A stretch of 64,000 bases of DNA from an uncultured Mobiluncus sp. Its GTDB lineage: Bacteria > Actinomycetota > Actinomycetes > Actinomycetales > Actinomycetaceae. The translations under genes and the position numbers were made by a program. The stretch covers positions 124,001-188,000 of the forward strand of contig NZ_CAMUES010000005.1 in the NCBI RefSeq assembly GCF_947087965.1, in the 5' to 3' direction. This document shows, one piece after another, positions 7,968 to 15,971 of this stretch. The notes beneath the pieces were generated by a model. The model did not search any database. It was not told the origin of the DNA and saw only the letters and a list, made by a program, of their open reading frames with translations. Positions within the stretch are counted from its first letter, which is position 1. The number at the start of each line of letters is the position of its first letter.

Positions 7968-9122
7968 CTACCCAATCACGGTTACTGGGATAGACAGTTT
8001 AGCTAACATGGAACGTACCCAGTCAGCGTCAGTCTTGGTGCAGTTACCAAATCCGTCTGAGCCACAGAAAAGCAAAGTAGCTTTACCATCAGACCCAATC
8101 TGCAACAGACCCGTATTAACCCAGCCATCACGCATCAACGAATAGTTGTCAAAACCGACCGAACCCTCAGCAGTATGCGGAAGGTCTAGGGTAAACCCAG
8201 TTAACGAGTCAATACCCTTTACGAATAGGTCAGAGTTGGAGAAAGTTCCGCCCTCTTTCATGGACAGGACTTGAGATTCTTCAAAGTGTTGAGGCGAACC
8301 CACAGTAACGAACGAAGTTACCTGGGAAAGTGGTTCTTTGAAAGAGGAATCTTTCAGAGTCGAGTCGTAAAGCAGGACAGGCTTGCCTGAAACAGTGGTC
8401 GCTTCCATCAAACTCGCCAAGTCATTACCCTTGACTAGGTAAGAACTGGTAAAACCTTGCGGATAGGCGTGCTTAGCCACGTCCAAAGCGGTCTGATACC
8501 GAGTCTGTCCCTTCAAAGGAATCGCCGAAAGGGCTTGCACTGACTTGTAATTGCAGGCAGCACCCACACAATACAAGTTGGTAGCCGACTCGGTGTACGA
8601 ATTCTTCGGAATAGTGCCATCAGAATTCATCTGAATAATTGGGCTACCCTTGATATTAGCTTGGGTAATCAGAGTGTCTACCGGAGTAGATGTAAGGTAC
8701 ACGTTCCCAGTAGGTTGCTTACCGTGATAGATAGCATCGTTTACACTAACAGTATCCGCAGCTACCTGACCCGTAACCTTGGCTGCCGAAAATTTGGCAG
8801 TCTTTGCAGAGGTCGCAATCACCTGCTGCAAAGGCTCGACTTGCTGCCACTGAGAATTCTTAGAATCTACTATCAGCTTGACGCCATCTTGAAAGCTACC
8901 TACCGCAGCCGACTTAGCTACCTCCGAACGGTCAACTAAGTAAACTTTGGAATATCCCGGCATTATCGAGTGAGCCACATCAAAAGTGTCACTGCCTAAA
9001 TGCTTAACGGTAGCGTTACCCTGTGGGGTATCCGTGGTGTTAGCTAGTGCAGGAGACGCCCCCGCTAAACCAGCTAACGACAACAATAACGTAGCTGAAG
9101 CCACGTACTTTAGATAACTCAT
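7968..9122 (-). CDS. Cell-wall-binding-repeat-like secreted protein, 384 aa
   Basis: ATG 9122 is chosen because GGAG lies 7 nt upstream and the protein then begins with a good signal peptide (LLLSLAGLAGASPALA). The region around GAACNY and TRYQTALDVAKHAYPQGF matches the second cell-wall-binding repeat of the neighbouring 583-residue protein (GAACNY, DRFETAELLAKRAFPNGF). The two are therefore diverged paralogues of the CW_binding_2 type. The C-terminal 80 residues are unique and hold a cysteine pair (FCGSDGFGNC). It probably sits on the cell surface. Confidence 0.75.
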   Translation of the reverse strand: MSYLKYVASATLLLSLAGLAGASPALANTTDTPQGNATVKHLGSDTFDVAHSIMPGYSKVYLVDRSEVAKSAAVGSFQDGVKLIVDSKNSQWQQVEPLQQVIATSAKTAKFSAAKVTGQVAADTVSVNDAIYHGKQPTGNVYLTSTPVDTLITQANIKGSPIIQMNSDGTIPKNSYTESATNLYCVGAACNYKSVQALSAIPLKGQTRYQTALDVAKHAYPQGFTSSYLVKGNDLASLMEATTVSGKPVLLYDSTLKDSSFKEPLSQVTSFVTVGSPQHFEESQVLSMKEGGTFSNSDLFVKGIDSLTGFTLDLPHTAEGSVGFDNYSLMRDGWVNTGLLQIGSDGKATLLFCGSDGFGNCTKTDADWVRSMLAKLSIPVTVIG

Positions 9123-9154
9123 ACATTTACTCCAATCTTGAACATAGTGATGAG

Positions 9155-9214
9155 CAAACAAATAAAAAAATAAATAAAACTCCCCTATCAACCCGAATAG
9201 GGAGATAGGGGAGT
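9155..9214 (-). terminator. Strong Rho-independent terminator after the 583-aa gene
   Basis: On the minus strand the 11-bp perfect stem (9204-9214 with 9179-9189) is followed by TTTTATTTATTTTTTTATTT. It ends the 10982-9231 transcript before the next surface-protein operon. Confidence 0.9.
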
Positions 9215-9230
9215 AATATGGTATGAAATT

Positions 9231-10982
9231 TTAATCGCTTACGGGAACTCGAATCATATCAAAAGAACCGCACGCTGTTAAAAGACTACCTTTCCCAATC
9301 ATAACACCGTTAGTATCAGGACGGAACCATGGACCATGTGTAGTAACTGCTGAAACACCACACGCGAAAGACTTGCCTGAACGACCAGCTTTCTCCACCC
9401 ATTCCCAATGCCTATGGGACTGGAAATAATTGTCAGCCATATAATCAGCTAAATCGTTTATATCCATTTGTCCACTTGTGTTATCCAGACCATAATAAGA
9501 GTTTATACTCTCATACACTTTCGACCCTTTATAAGAAGGCATAACCTGTGTTACAATATTCTGGGGTAAATTAAAAAGATGTTCCATATACCCTGAAATA
9601 GCGTTAATACCTTGCTCGTCACGAGGCATACCCGAAGCCCATTCCCGATACTGGGCAATAAGTTCAGGGTTACGGTCAAGGTTCAAACGATACTCAGGTA
9701 AACGCTTCTGAATAGCATTCTCCAAAGCTACCTCAAACTCATCAATATGCGCCTGAATGTACAAGGCACGCTGCTGAACAGTCATAGCGCTCAAATCATC
9801 AGGAGACGGCGTATTAACGGTGTAACGCCAGTCTTTATTGAAAACAATTGTGTCTACACGGTAGTTGGTATTTCGGATAAGAGTCGTACCCCTTGGGTTA
9901 AGCCCCTGACTGTGTAAAAAGTTAATCACCTCTTCATTATGGACATCACGTGATGTACCATAAAACGCCGCTACACTAGTCCAATCATAGACTTCCGTGT
10001 ATTCATTGAAATTCCAGCCCTGGAATGCTCCAGTACCGGCGAAAAGCGGGTTGATTTTGCCTGCCCAAGGTAAGCCGAGACCGTTGGTAGGTTTGGGTTG
10101 AGGTTTTAGGGTAAGGACGTTATCGGGTAACGCTCCAGGTCCGCCTAGGAAAGTGACGTGGGCGAGGTTCAAAGCGTTGATACGGTCATTACCATGCCCA
10201 GAGGGGTGTACCAAAAGAATCGGGGCGTCAGTCAAAGTACCGCCGACCACGGCGTCAATAAAGTTATCCGAACGCCCCACATACGCCCTTGTGAAACCGT
10301 TAGGGAAAGCCCGCTTCGCTAACAATTCAGCCGTCTCGAAACGGTCTTTACCCTGCACACGCTCCTTAGCAGACACATAGTTACAGGCTGCACCGATACA
10401 AACCCGTGCCGTGTCGGCAGGAAGACCCGCCACGCTGGGAACACGCCCGTCAGGGTAAGCCAAAACGATAGGCGCATCGGTCAAAGCGCCGGAAGCAACC
10501 GCGTCTACCCCATCAGGGGCTGCCACATACAAGTGATACAACGACTTACCATTGAAAGCCCGTCCGGCTATCAAAGCCGAGGTTTCCTGACGGTCTTTCC
10601 CGCCCATAACCCAAGACTGGGCACCAGGAATTTGGTAAGCGTTGATAGTAGAAGCGGGGAAGGCTTTGCCCAGGAAAATGATTTCTTTAGGGGAATACCC
10701 CTTCAGGGCTTGCAATGTGCGGGGATTTACCTGACCGAGAGGGGATAACAAGACCGGACCATCGGTAAGCTGACCCGCCACCAAGGCATCTACAGGAAGG
10801 TCACCACGGGCGATATAAACCGTGTTCTGATGACCCGTGAAAGTACGAGCCGCTATCTGTACCGCCGTATCATAACGGTCGATACCGCCGATACGGTCAG
10901 TGGCTGGGGCTGCGTAGGCCATGCTGACACCGGTGGTGGTGAGGGCTAGGCAGGTTAGCGTTGCTATTGTTTTTCGTTTCAT
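9231..10982 (-). CDS. Secreted protein with three cell-wall-binding repeats and a C-terminal effector-like domain
   Basis: It has a signal peptide (TIATLTCLALTTTGVSMAYA, cleavage near AYAAP). Three CW_binding_2 repeats follow at about 28-310, each beginning with the D-R-(Y/Q/F)-(D/E)-T signature (IDRYDTA, KDRQETS, KDRFETA). They should anchor the protein to wall polymers. The 270-residue C-terminal region is helical, with HRHWEWVEKAG and two cysteines, and I do not recognise it. SD AAAGGAG precedes the ATG. With the next two genes it forms a set of three surface proteins, the cargo of this small element. Confidence 0.85.
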   Translation of the reverse strand: MKRKTIATLTCLALTTTGVSMAYAAPATDRIGGIDRYDTAVQIAARTFTGHQNTVYIARGDLPVDALVAGQLTDGPVLLSPLGQVNPRTLQALKGYSPKEIIFLGKAFPASTINAYQIPGAQSWVMGGKDRQETSALIAGRAFNGKSLYHLYVAAPDGVDAVASGALTDAPIVLAYPDGRVPSVAGLPADTARVCIGAACNYVSAKERVQGKDRFETAELLAKRAFPNGFTRAYVGRSDNFIDAVVGGTLTDAPILLVHPSGHGNDRINALNLAHVTFLGGPGALPDNVLTLKPQPKPTNGLGLPWAGKINPLFAGTGAFQGWNFNEYTEVYDWTSVAAFYGTSRDVHNEEVINFLHSQGLNPRGTTLIRNTNYRVDTIVFNKDWRYTVNTPSPDDLSAMTVQQRALYIQAHIDEFEVALENAIQKRLPEYRLNLDRNPELIAQYREWASGMPRDEQGINAISGYMEHLFNLPQNIVTQVMPSYKGSKVYESINSYYGLDNTSGQMDINDLADYMADNYFQSHRHWEWVEKAGRSGKSFACGVSAVTTHGPWFRPDTNGVMIGKGSLLTACGSFDMIRVPVSD

Positions 10983-11282
10983 GTGTTTGTGCTCCTTTCT
11001 TTGGTGCTGGTTTTCCCGTGTTGATAGGGAAAATTGGTTCTATTTTGTCATGGACTTGCTACTGGTGGGGCGGTTTGTTGGGTCTGGTTCTTAGTGTTAC
11101 CTCTTGGTCACTTATAAGACAGAGACTAGTAGCGGTGTTTTTTGGGCGCGGGGTTTTGTCGTTCCGGTTTCCCGCTCTTTATTTGTTGTCAAGCAATCGC
11201 TTGGTAACAGTTTTTCTCTTGGACTGTTGTGGTTCGGGAGAACTTTTCTTCCGTGGTTACGGAAGAGGAAGGATTGAATATT
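10983..11282. other. Divergent intergenic region
   Basis: These 300 bp separate the minus-strand surface-protein gene from the plus-strand transfer/integration operon and should hold both promoters. A TTGTCAAGCAATCGCTTGG segment near 11187 contains the imperfect palindrome CAAGCAATCGCTTG and could be an operator. I could not assign -10/-35 boxes with confidence. Confidence 0.4.
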
Positions 11283-11660
11283 ATGACGATGACTAAGTTA
11301 GAAGTTATTGGTAATGGCTCTGTGTTATTCCTTGAGTCTGGTAGTGCTAGGGGCCGTAAGGAGTATGTTGATGGAGAGCCTACCGGGAGGTTAGAAAAGG
11401 ATTCTGCAGGGCGGGAGTTGTATTGGACTAACGCTGCGGTGGATTTCAATGGACAAGACCTTGGTTCTGTCAGGGTTGTGTGTCCTGATGAGGAAGTGTT
11501 GAACCTTGGTATGGGTGAGAAACGGTTTTACCGTGAGGGCCGTTTGAGGGTATCAGCGGCTCGTGATTTCGGGTTGTCCGCGACTTTGTTTGTTAGCGAG
11601 TTCCTTGCTGATACTGATTTGTCGTTGTTTGACGATGATGAGAGCGAGAGCCTGAAATGA
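11283..11660 (+). CDS. Hypothetical protein, 125 aa, first gene of the transfer/integration operon
   Basis: I start at ATG 11283 (MTMTKLEV), behind GAGGAAGG; a longer frame exists but has no ribosome site. The protein is soluble and ends in an acidic tail (SLFDDDESESL). I do not recognise a family. Its stop overlaps the start of the next gene by 4 bp, so it is translationally coupled to the membrane protein and the FtsK-like ATPase. Confidence 0.6.
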   Translation: MTMTKLEVIGNGSVLFLESGSARGRKEYVDGEPTGRLEKDSAGRELYWTNAAVDFNGQDLGSVRVVCPDEEVLNLGMGEKRFYREGRLRVSAARDFGLSATLFVSEFLADTDLSLFDDDESESLK

Positions 11661-12196
11661 GCGAGTTCGTTAGCTGGATAGTTTGTGAGGCTAGGCATAG
11701 CTGGCAGATTACTGCCCTGTTAGGGTTGTGTGTCGTTGCTGGCGCGTTTAGCGTGTTCGGCTGGCTGGGTCTACTCGTGTCTATCACGGGGCTAGGCCTG
11801 GTAGCTGGATGGCTTTTCTCTTTTCCGGCTGCTCGTGAGGGACTTGCTCGGGCGGATTTGTTGATAGAAGCGGATAAGAACGTGTATCGAGTCGCTTTGA
11901 TTGCGCAAGTGTTCGAGTCTTGTTTGCGTTCTTGTCTGGATTTATCGCCTTACGAGCCTGTGCCACGGTGGGAACAGCGTGTGTTACCGGAAGGTTTTTC
12001 TGCGTTGGTAGTGCTTACTCCTAGCCAGATTAAAACCGTGTTGGATAACTTACCTGCCGCGTTACAATCGCGTCTGGCTGGTCGGGTGTGTTTGTCTAGG
12101 GTGGAAGTTGTTCCTGACAGTGTGCCGGGAATGGCTATGGTCAAGGTATTCCTTGATGACCCGTTAGCTGGGACTAGGGGGGGTGAGCCTCCATGA
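11657..12196 (+). CDS. Membrane protein, 179 aa, partner of the FtsK-like ATPase
   Basis: Two closely spaced hydrophobic segments at residues 17-55 (ALLGLCVVAGAFSVFGWLGL, then ITGLGLVAGWLF) are followed by a soluble C-terminal domain of about 120 residues. It overlaps both neighbours by 4 bp. The following FtsK-like protein has no membrane segments of its own, so this protein probably anchors it. Similar split arrangements occur in actinobacterial conjugative plasmids. The pairing is inferred from the coupling. Confidence 0.6.
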   Translation: MSEFVSWIVCEARHSWQITALLGLCVVAGAFSVFGWLGLLVSITGLGLVAGWLFSFPAAREGLARADLLIEADKNVYRVALIAQVFESCLRSCLDLSPYEPVPRWEQRVLPEGFSALVVLTPSQIKTVLDNLPAALQSRLAGRVCLSRVEVVPDSVPGMAMVKVFLDDPLAGTRGGEPP

Positions 12197-12987
12197 GTGA
12201 GATTCCTTTATTGCTAGGTCGTGACCCTGACGGTAAGGACGTAAGGGCTGATTTAGCGGATGCTTATCACTGGTTGATTACCGGACGGACTCGTTCCGGG
12301 AAATCAGTAGCGCTGTACACGATTCTGGGTCAGCTCGCTGGTCGGGATGATGTCATAGTGGCGGGGGTTGACCCTTCCGGGATAGTGTTCAACGCGTTGG
12401 GTCAACAACTCGGCGGGAACTCGTGGAGGGTTCAGACCCTTCGTGAGGCTTCTCGCTGTTTGACGGTATTAACCGACCTGGTAGAAATGATGGACGCGAG
12501 GATTGATGATTTACTGGCTCTAGGGCTAGACAAATTTGATGATTTCTCGTTCTCTCGCCCACTGGTGTTAGTAGTGTTCGAGGAATATCCAGGAATGTTG
12601 GAAGCCTTGAAAGGACATGACCAGGCTAGCGGGGCAAAGCCAGGGGAAAGGATAGCTGGACGCTGCCAGTCAGCGATTCAACGCCTCGCCCTGGAAGGAG
12701 CGAAAGTCGGTTTCCGTCTCGTGGTGTGTTCCCAACGTGGGGACGCGTCTATCCTGACCGGGATTCTGCGTTCCCAACTAGCAGTGAAACTCACGTTCGC
12801 TCAGGACATAGACGGGGTGAATATGCTCCATCCTGGTTTAGACCCGGCACAAGCCGGCATGGTTTGCGGGTTCGAGCCCGGTCAAGGACTCATCGAGACC
12901 CCGAACCAGGGACTAACCATGTTCAAAGGCGATTTCCTGTCCTATACAGGTCTGAGAAGAATAGCGAGGAACACTAATGGTGTCTGA
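12193..12987 (+). CDS. FtsK/SpoIIIE-like DNA transfer ATPase, 264 aa
   Basis: Walker A GRTRSGKS (residues 31-38) follows the LITG strand. Walker B lies at LVLVVFEEYP (117-126), and VVCSQRGD resembles the FtsK Q/S-G motif. The protein is much shorter than FtsK (no membrane or gamma domain) and matches the motor domain only. By analogy with Tra proteins of actinobacterial plasmids it may pump double-stranded DNA between cells, using the membrane protein encoded just upstream as anchor. Alternatively it may act in segregation. The family call is firm; the transfer role is inferred. Confidence 0.8.
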   Translation: MSEIPLLLGRDPDGKDVRADLADAYHWLITGRTRSGKSVALYTILGQLAGRDDVIVAGVDPSGIVFNALGQQLGGNSWRVQTLREASRCLTVLTDLVEMMDARIDDLLALGLDKFDDFSFSRPLVLVVFEEYPGMLEALKGHDQASGAKPGERIAGRCQSAIQRLALEGAKVGFRLVVCSQRGDASILTGILRSQLAVKLTFAQDIDGVNMLHPGLDPAQAGMVCGFEPGQGLIETPNQGLTMFKGDFLSYTGLRRIARNTNGV

Positions 12988-13165
12988 TAGCCTTCCAGCC
13001 TTGCTCACTGAGAGAGAGGCCGCGCAATTCCTGCGGGTTCATCCCTCTACCCTGTGCCGGTGGGCGAAAACCAGTAACCCGCCTATCAAGCCCGTGTTCC
13101 TGACCCCGAAAATCCGCCGGTACCGCCGGTGTGATTTAGAACAATACGCCGGAATCCGGGCATAA
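12977..13165 (+). CDS. xis: Excisionase-like helix-turn-helix protein
   Basis: This 62-residue protein has the HTH_17/MerR-like excisionase form: LLTEREAAQFLRVHPSTLCRWAK followed by a wing ending RRYRRCDLEQY. It overlaps the ATPase gene by 11 bp and precedes the integrase gene, the standard position of a recombination directionality factor. It should bind near the att sites and bias the integrase toward excision. Confidence 0.85.
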   Translation: MVSDSLPALLTEREAAQFLRVHPSTLCRWAKTSNPPIKPVFLTPKIRRYRRCDLEQYAGIRA

Positions 13166-13182
13166 CTCAATAACCCCTGCAA

Positions 13183-13216
13183 GCAACCCCCGGCTCTGGG
13201 AAGGGTCGGGGGTTGC
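13183..13216 (+). terminator. Hairpin between xis and int
   Basis: A 10-bp perfect stem (13183-13192 with 13207-13216, GCAACCCCCG) encloses a 14-nt loop. No T-run follows, so it may attenuate rather than stop transcription into the integrase gene. Confidence 0.5.
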
Positions 13217-13278
13217 TAAACAGGAACAGGTTCATCATCATTCTTTTCAACCAGCAAAAATAACCAAGGAGAGCAAAC

Positions 13279-14382
13279 ATGGCAGTAGTGAAAACCCCTT
13301 CCGGGCGTTGGCGTGGAAAAGTCAAGCAAGGCCGCCTCACCCTGAAAACCAAAACCTTCAATACCCGCCGTGAAGCCGCCGCCTGGGTCGAACGCCAAAA
13401 AGCCATCCTCGACGGCGGTGTAGACCTCAAAGCTGGTAAACAAACCCTGGGATACTACCTCCCCGAATATCTTGAACAACGCCGCTATCAAGTAGCGCAA
13501 ACCACCTATAACACCGACGTCATCAACGCCAACAAGATTACGCCGTGGCTTAAAGGTCGTTCCATCAGCGAAATCTCGCCCCTGGAAATCGAGCAATCCT
13601 TTATCGCCCTTACCAAAACCGGCCTGAAATGGACCTCCGTGAAACGCTACCGGGACTCGCTAAGAGCCGTATTCGCCTGGGCAATGCGACAAGGACTCGT
13701 GAAAAACAACCCCGTATCCACCGCGCAACTCCCCCGCCGCACAGACCCGCCCCACGAAATGCGCCCCTGGAGCATCGAAGAAGTAAACGAACGCTACGAA
13801 ATCTGGCACCAACTCAACCCCACCAACGCCAAAATAGCCAAATTCCTCGCCCTGACCGGGCTGCGCTGGTCAGAAGCCCGTGCTCTAAGAGTCGGAGACG
13901 TCTCCTATGTCCCCTACCCCGCCGTAACCGTCCAACGCGCCCAACCCGAGGGAGTAGACCTCAAAACCACCAAATCAAACAAAACCCGCCTCGTGCCCCT
14001 CGCCAACGAACTCATCCCCTGGATAAAGACCCTCCAACAAGACAAGAAACCCGCAGACGCACTCCTCCCACCCATGCACCGCCACCGCTTCGTTGACTCC
14101 CTCGACTGGTATAACACCGCCCAAGGCCGCACCATCCACGACCTACGCCACACCGCCATCTGTATCTGGCTCGCGGCTGGAATAGACCTCGCCACCGTAA
14201 GAGCCTGGGCTGGACACGCCGACCTCACCACCACATCACGCTACACCCACTGGCTAGGAACCAAAGCCGACCAAACCTCCCTAGCCACCCTCAACCAAGC
14301 CATAAAAAACACCACCAGCCCCAGCCCCGTCACCAGCATCAGCGCAGTAAACGGGGGTACGCACGGGGTACGCGAAGTATGA
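13279..14382 (+). CDS. int: Tyrosine-family integrase
   Basis: A 367-residue phage-type integrase. It has an N-terminal arm-binding region (ending near WVERQKAI), a SAM-like core-binding domain (about 65-145) and a catalytic domain. Active-site residues are visible as the first Arg in TGLRWSEAR (about 195), HDLRH (His and second Arg, about 288), the GHADLTTT histidine and the nucleophile in SRYTH (about 324). It lies 52 bp from the right att and should recombine the 46-bp tRNA-Pro repeats. The last codons contain the right arm-site repeat (14353-14374). Its codons are markedly A/C-rich compared with rep, hinting at a modular origin. Confidence 0.93.
   Translation: MAVVKTPSGRWRGKVKQGRLTLKTKTFNTRREAAAWVERQKAILDGGVDLKAGKQTLGYYLPEYLEQRRYQVAQTTYNTDVINANKITPWLKGRSISEISPLEIEQSFIALTKTGLKWTSVKRYRDSLRAVFAWAMRQGLVKNNPVSTAQLPRRTDPPHEMRPWSIEEVNERYEIWHQLNPTNAKIAKFLALTGLRWSEARALRVGDVSYVPYPAVTVQRAQPEGVDLKTTKSNKTRLVPLANELIPWIKTLQQDKKPADALLPPMHRHRFVDSLDWYNTAQGRTIHDLRHTAICIWLAAGIDLATVRAWAGHADLTTTSRYTHWLGTKADQTSLATLNQAIKNTTSPSPVTSISAVNGGTHGVREV
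14353..14374. promoter_or_regulatory. Candidate right arm-type integrase binding site
   Basis: The doubled GGGGTACGC motif inside the last codons of int matches 4691-4712 at 20 of 22 bases and lies 60 bp from the right att core. Confidence 0.55.
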
Positions 14383-14434
14383 AACACAATCATGTAACAC
14401 AAAATCAAGCAGGCTACCACCTGCGAAAACAAAC

Positions 14435-14480
14435 AGTCGGGGTGGCGGGATTTGAACCCGCGGCCTCTTCGTCCCGAACG
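14435..14480 (-). repeat. Right attachment site: second copy of the tRNA-Pro 3' end
   Basis: Identical to 4566-4611. Here three more bases (AAG, to 14483) restore the whole anticodon stem, but no D arm or acceptor 5' strand follows. The 5' half of the tRNA gene is thus missing on this side too, which implies another att-bounded element beginning at 14481. Confidence 0.85.
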
Positions 14481-14529
14481 AAGAATTTAGTTTCTGTGTG
14501 TGCTGTTGGGGGCAGGTTTGGGGGTGGTT

Positions 14530-14553
14530 GGTATAGCCATTGGTATAGCCATT
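14530..14553. repeat. 12-bp direct repeat pair near the second element's end
   Basis: GGTATAGCCATT occurs twice in tandem (14530-14541 and 14542-14553), 50 bp outside the right att. By position it could be an arm-type integrase site belonging to the neighbouring large element. Confidence 0.5.
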
Positions 14554-14569
14554 TTTTGGTCAAGTTTGG

Positions 14570-15532
14570 TCAACGGCTTTTCGGGGGTTTGTAATTGCGA
14601 TTCTTTGGGACCCCGCCGGTTACTTTTGTTACCTTGCGAAAAATCAGAATGTACTGATGATGAATGTTCTCCACGTAAGCGAAGGGATAGCCGTATGGCA
14701 GAAGAGACTTGTGGTTTTGCAGGAGAACTTTAACCCCTTGCAGAGTGATTCTTCCGCCGTCAGGCACCTCCACCCCATTAAGTCTCTGAATAAGATCCGA
14801 GTGAAAGCTAACGAATTCCGACTTATGCCTGAAATCTGAGACAACCATGCAAAGATACTTGCCAGTCCGAAGCGCGCGCGCCGAGGGCAACACGAAATCG
14901 GAAACGAGAACGTCCAGGAACTCTGCGTAATCAGAAACGTTCGCTAAATCCTTCGGATCGCTATCTGAGTAGTTGGTTGCTAAATCATTTGCCAACCGTT
15001 CCTTCTTGACCTTGTGATCCGCTCTCTTGTTGAGGATTGACCAATAGGGAGGACTTGTCACTACAAAATCTACACACTCCGGTTCAAGGTCCCATAGGGC
15101 TTCACGAGAGTCCTGATTGATGAACCGGTGCTCTGACGCTGCTCCTGCCGCAACTTCAACTTCAAGTCTCTCGATCGCTAAGTCGTGCCACTGCTTCTGC
15201 AGCTCAATACTGATCGCTTTGCGACCAATGACCGCGGCAGCTTTCGCGGTTGAACCGACACCCCCAAAGGGGTCAAGAACCGTCATTCCCTTTTTAGTGA
15301 AGAATGAAATCAATTGCGAGATGTCCTGGAACGAGAATGGTGCCGGGTGTTGCCTTTCGATTTGCGCATGTGGATGCTTGGTGCCGAGACCTTTCTGATA
15401 GGTAAAACTCTTCGTGAGAGGCATCCACTCAGAACCCGTCAAGTCATTCAACTTATTTCTGGGATCGACCTTGGGTGCCTCCTCAACAACCGATTTAGCC
15501 TTGGGTTCTTCCGCGAGTTCAGTGGGGTTCAA
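14570..15532 (-). CDS. DNA methyltransferase (N6-adenine or N4-cytosine), SPPYW type
   Basis: Motif I is VLDPFGGVGSTAKAA (near residue 85) and motif IV is VVTSPPYWSIL (near 160). The ISIELQKQWHDLA segment binds the cofactor adenosine. Motif order I-IV and the SPPYW box place it among amino-methyltransferases; the modified base cannot be read from this. I start at TTG 15532, where ATTGA couples it to the stop of the previous gene behind a GGGGGG site; TTG 15544 is possible. No restriction enzyme lies next to it, so it is probably a solitary methylase protecting the element. Confidence 0.85.
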   Translation of the reverse strand: MNPTELAEEPKAKSVVEEAPKVDPRNKLNDLTGSEWMPLTKSFTYQKGLGTKHPHAQIERQHPAPFSFQDISQLISFFTKKGMTVLDPFGGVGSTAKAAAVIGRKAISIELQKQWHDLAIERLEVEVAAGAASEHRFINQDSREALWDLEPECVDFVVTSPPYWSILNKRADHKVKKERLANDLATNYSDSDPKDLANVSDYAEFLDVLVSDFVLPSARALRTGKYLCMVVSDFRHKSEFVSFHSDLIQRLNGVEVPDGGRITLQGVKVLLQNHKSLLPYGYPFAYVENIHHQYILIFRKVTKVTGGVPKNRNYKPPKSR

Positions 15533-15918
15533 TCGTCCCCCCAAAACTTTTTCTCGGCCTCTTTGCCGGTTGGTAGTCCCCAGGCTTCACGATGCCCCTG
15601 CCATAGTTCTGCTTTGGTCCAGCCGCGCTTATAAAATTCGGGCCACTGCTCGGTTGAGTCAGTGTATGCGAGTGGTTCTTTCGTTTCGGGGTCGAGAATA
15701 TAGGTGCGGTATGGGGTTTCGGTTTCGGGGCCTTCGTATTCGACTCCGTAGGTGCCGGTTTCGTCCTCAACGCAGCAGTCGTAGTAGCCGTCGATGGTGT
15801 TGACGTTTTCGGTGATTTTTATTCCGGTGCCCTCTAGGTCTTGTGGTGGGGCCGCATATTTGCGATGCCCGAACTTGCCGTCATTCAGCCTGTCTTGTTT
15901 TCGCGGATCGAATCCCAT
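15529..15918 (-). CDS. Tag-bearing hypothetical protein, 129 aa
   Basis: ATG 15918 is chosen for its GGAAAGG site; a longer frame would run across the upstream CCCSCACAC box. The N-terminus has a diverged form of the element's shared tag (NDGKFGHRKYAAPPQDLEG, compare GGQF then DLDE). The rest is acidic and rich in Tyr/Trp (YGVEYEGPETETPYRTYIL), with no family I recognise. It lies between the polymerase gene and a methyltransferase gene on the same strand. Confidence 0.65.
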   Translation of the reverse strand: MGFDPRKQDRLNDGKFGHRKYAAPPQDLEGTGIKITENVNTIDGYYDCCVEDETGTYGVEYEGPETETPYRTYILDPETKEPLAYTDSTEQWPEFYKRGWTKAELWQGHREAWGLPTGKEAEKKFWGDD

Positions 15919-15960
15919 GATCGTTTTCCTTTCCCTGGTTGGGCGTCTTGTGTTTTTGTT

Positions 15961-15969
15961 GTGTGCGGG
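15961..15969 (-). promoter_or_regulatory. CCCSCACAC box before the 129-aa gene
   Basis: Minus-strand CCCGCACAC followed by AACAA, 42 nt upstream of ATG 15918. Confidence 0.5.
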
Positions 15970-15971
15970 GG

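Larger units (their letters stand above)
4566..14480. mobile_element. Integrated CRESS-Rep plasmid-like element in tRNA-Pro
   Basis: The element is bounded by 46-bp direct repeats of the tRNA-Pro 3' end. It contains an iteron array, a CRESS-type Rep, three secreted proteins, a transfer ATPase with a membrane partner, an excisionase and an integrase lying beside the right att. This is a complete set for excision, rolling-circle replication and possibly dsDNA transfer by an FtsK-like pump, as in actinobacterial integrative elements. Plasmids with circovirus-like Rep proteins (pCRESS) are known from bacteria. This one appears intact. Confidence 0.85.
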
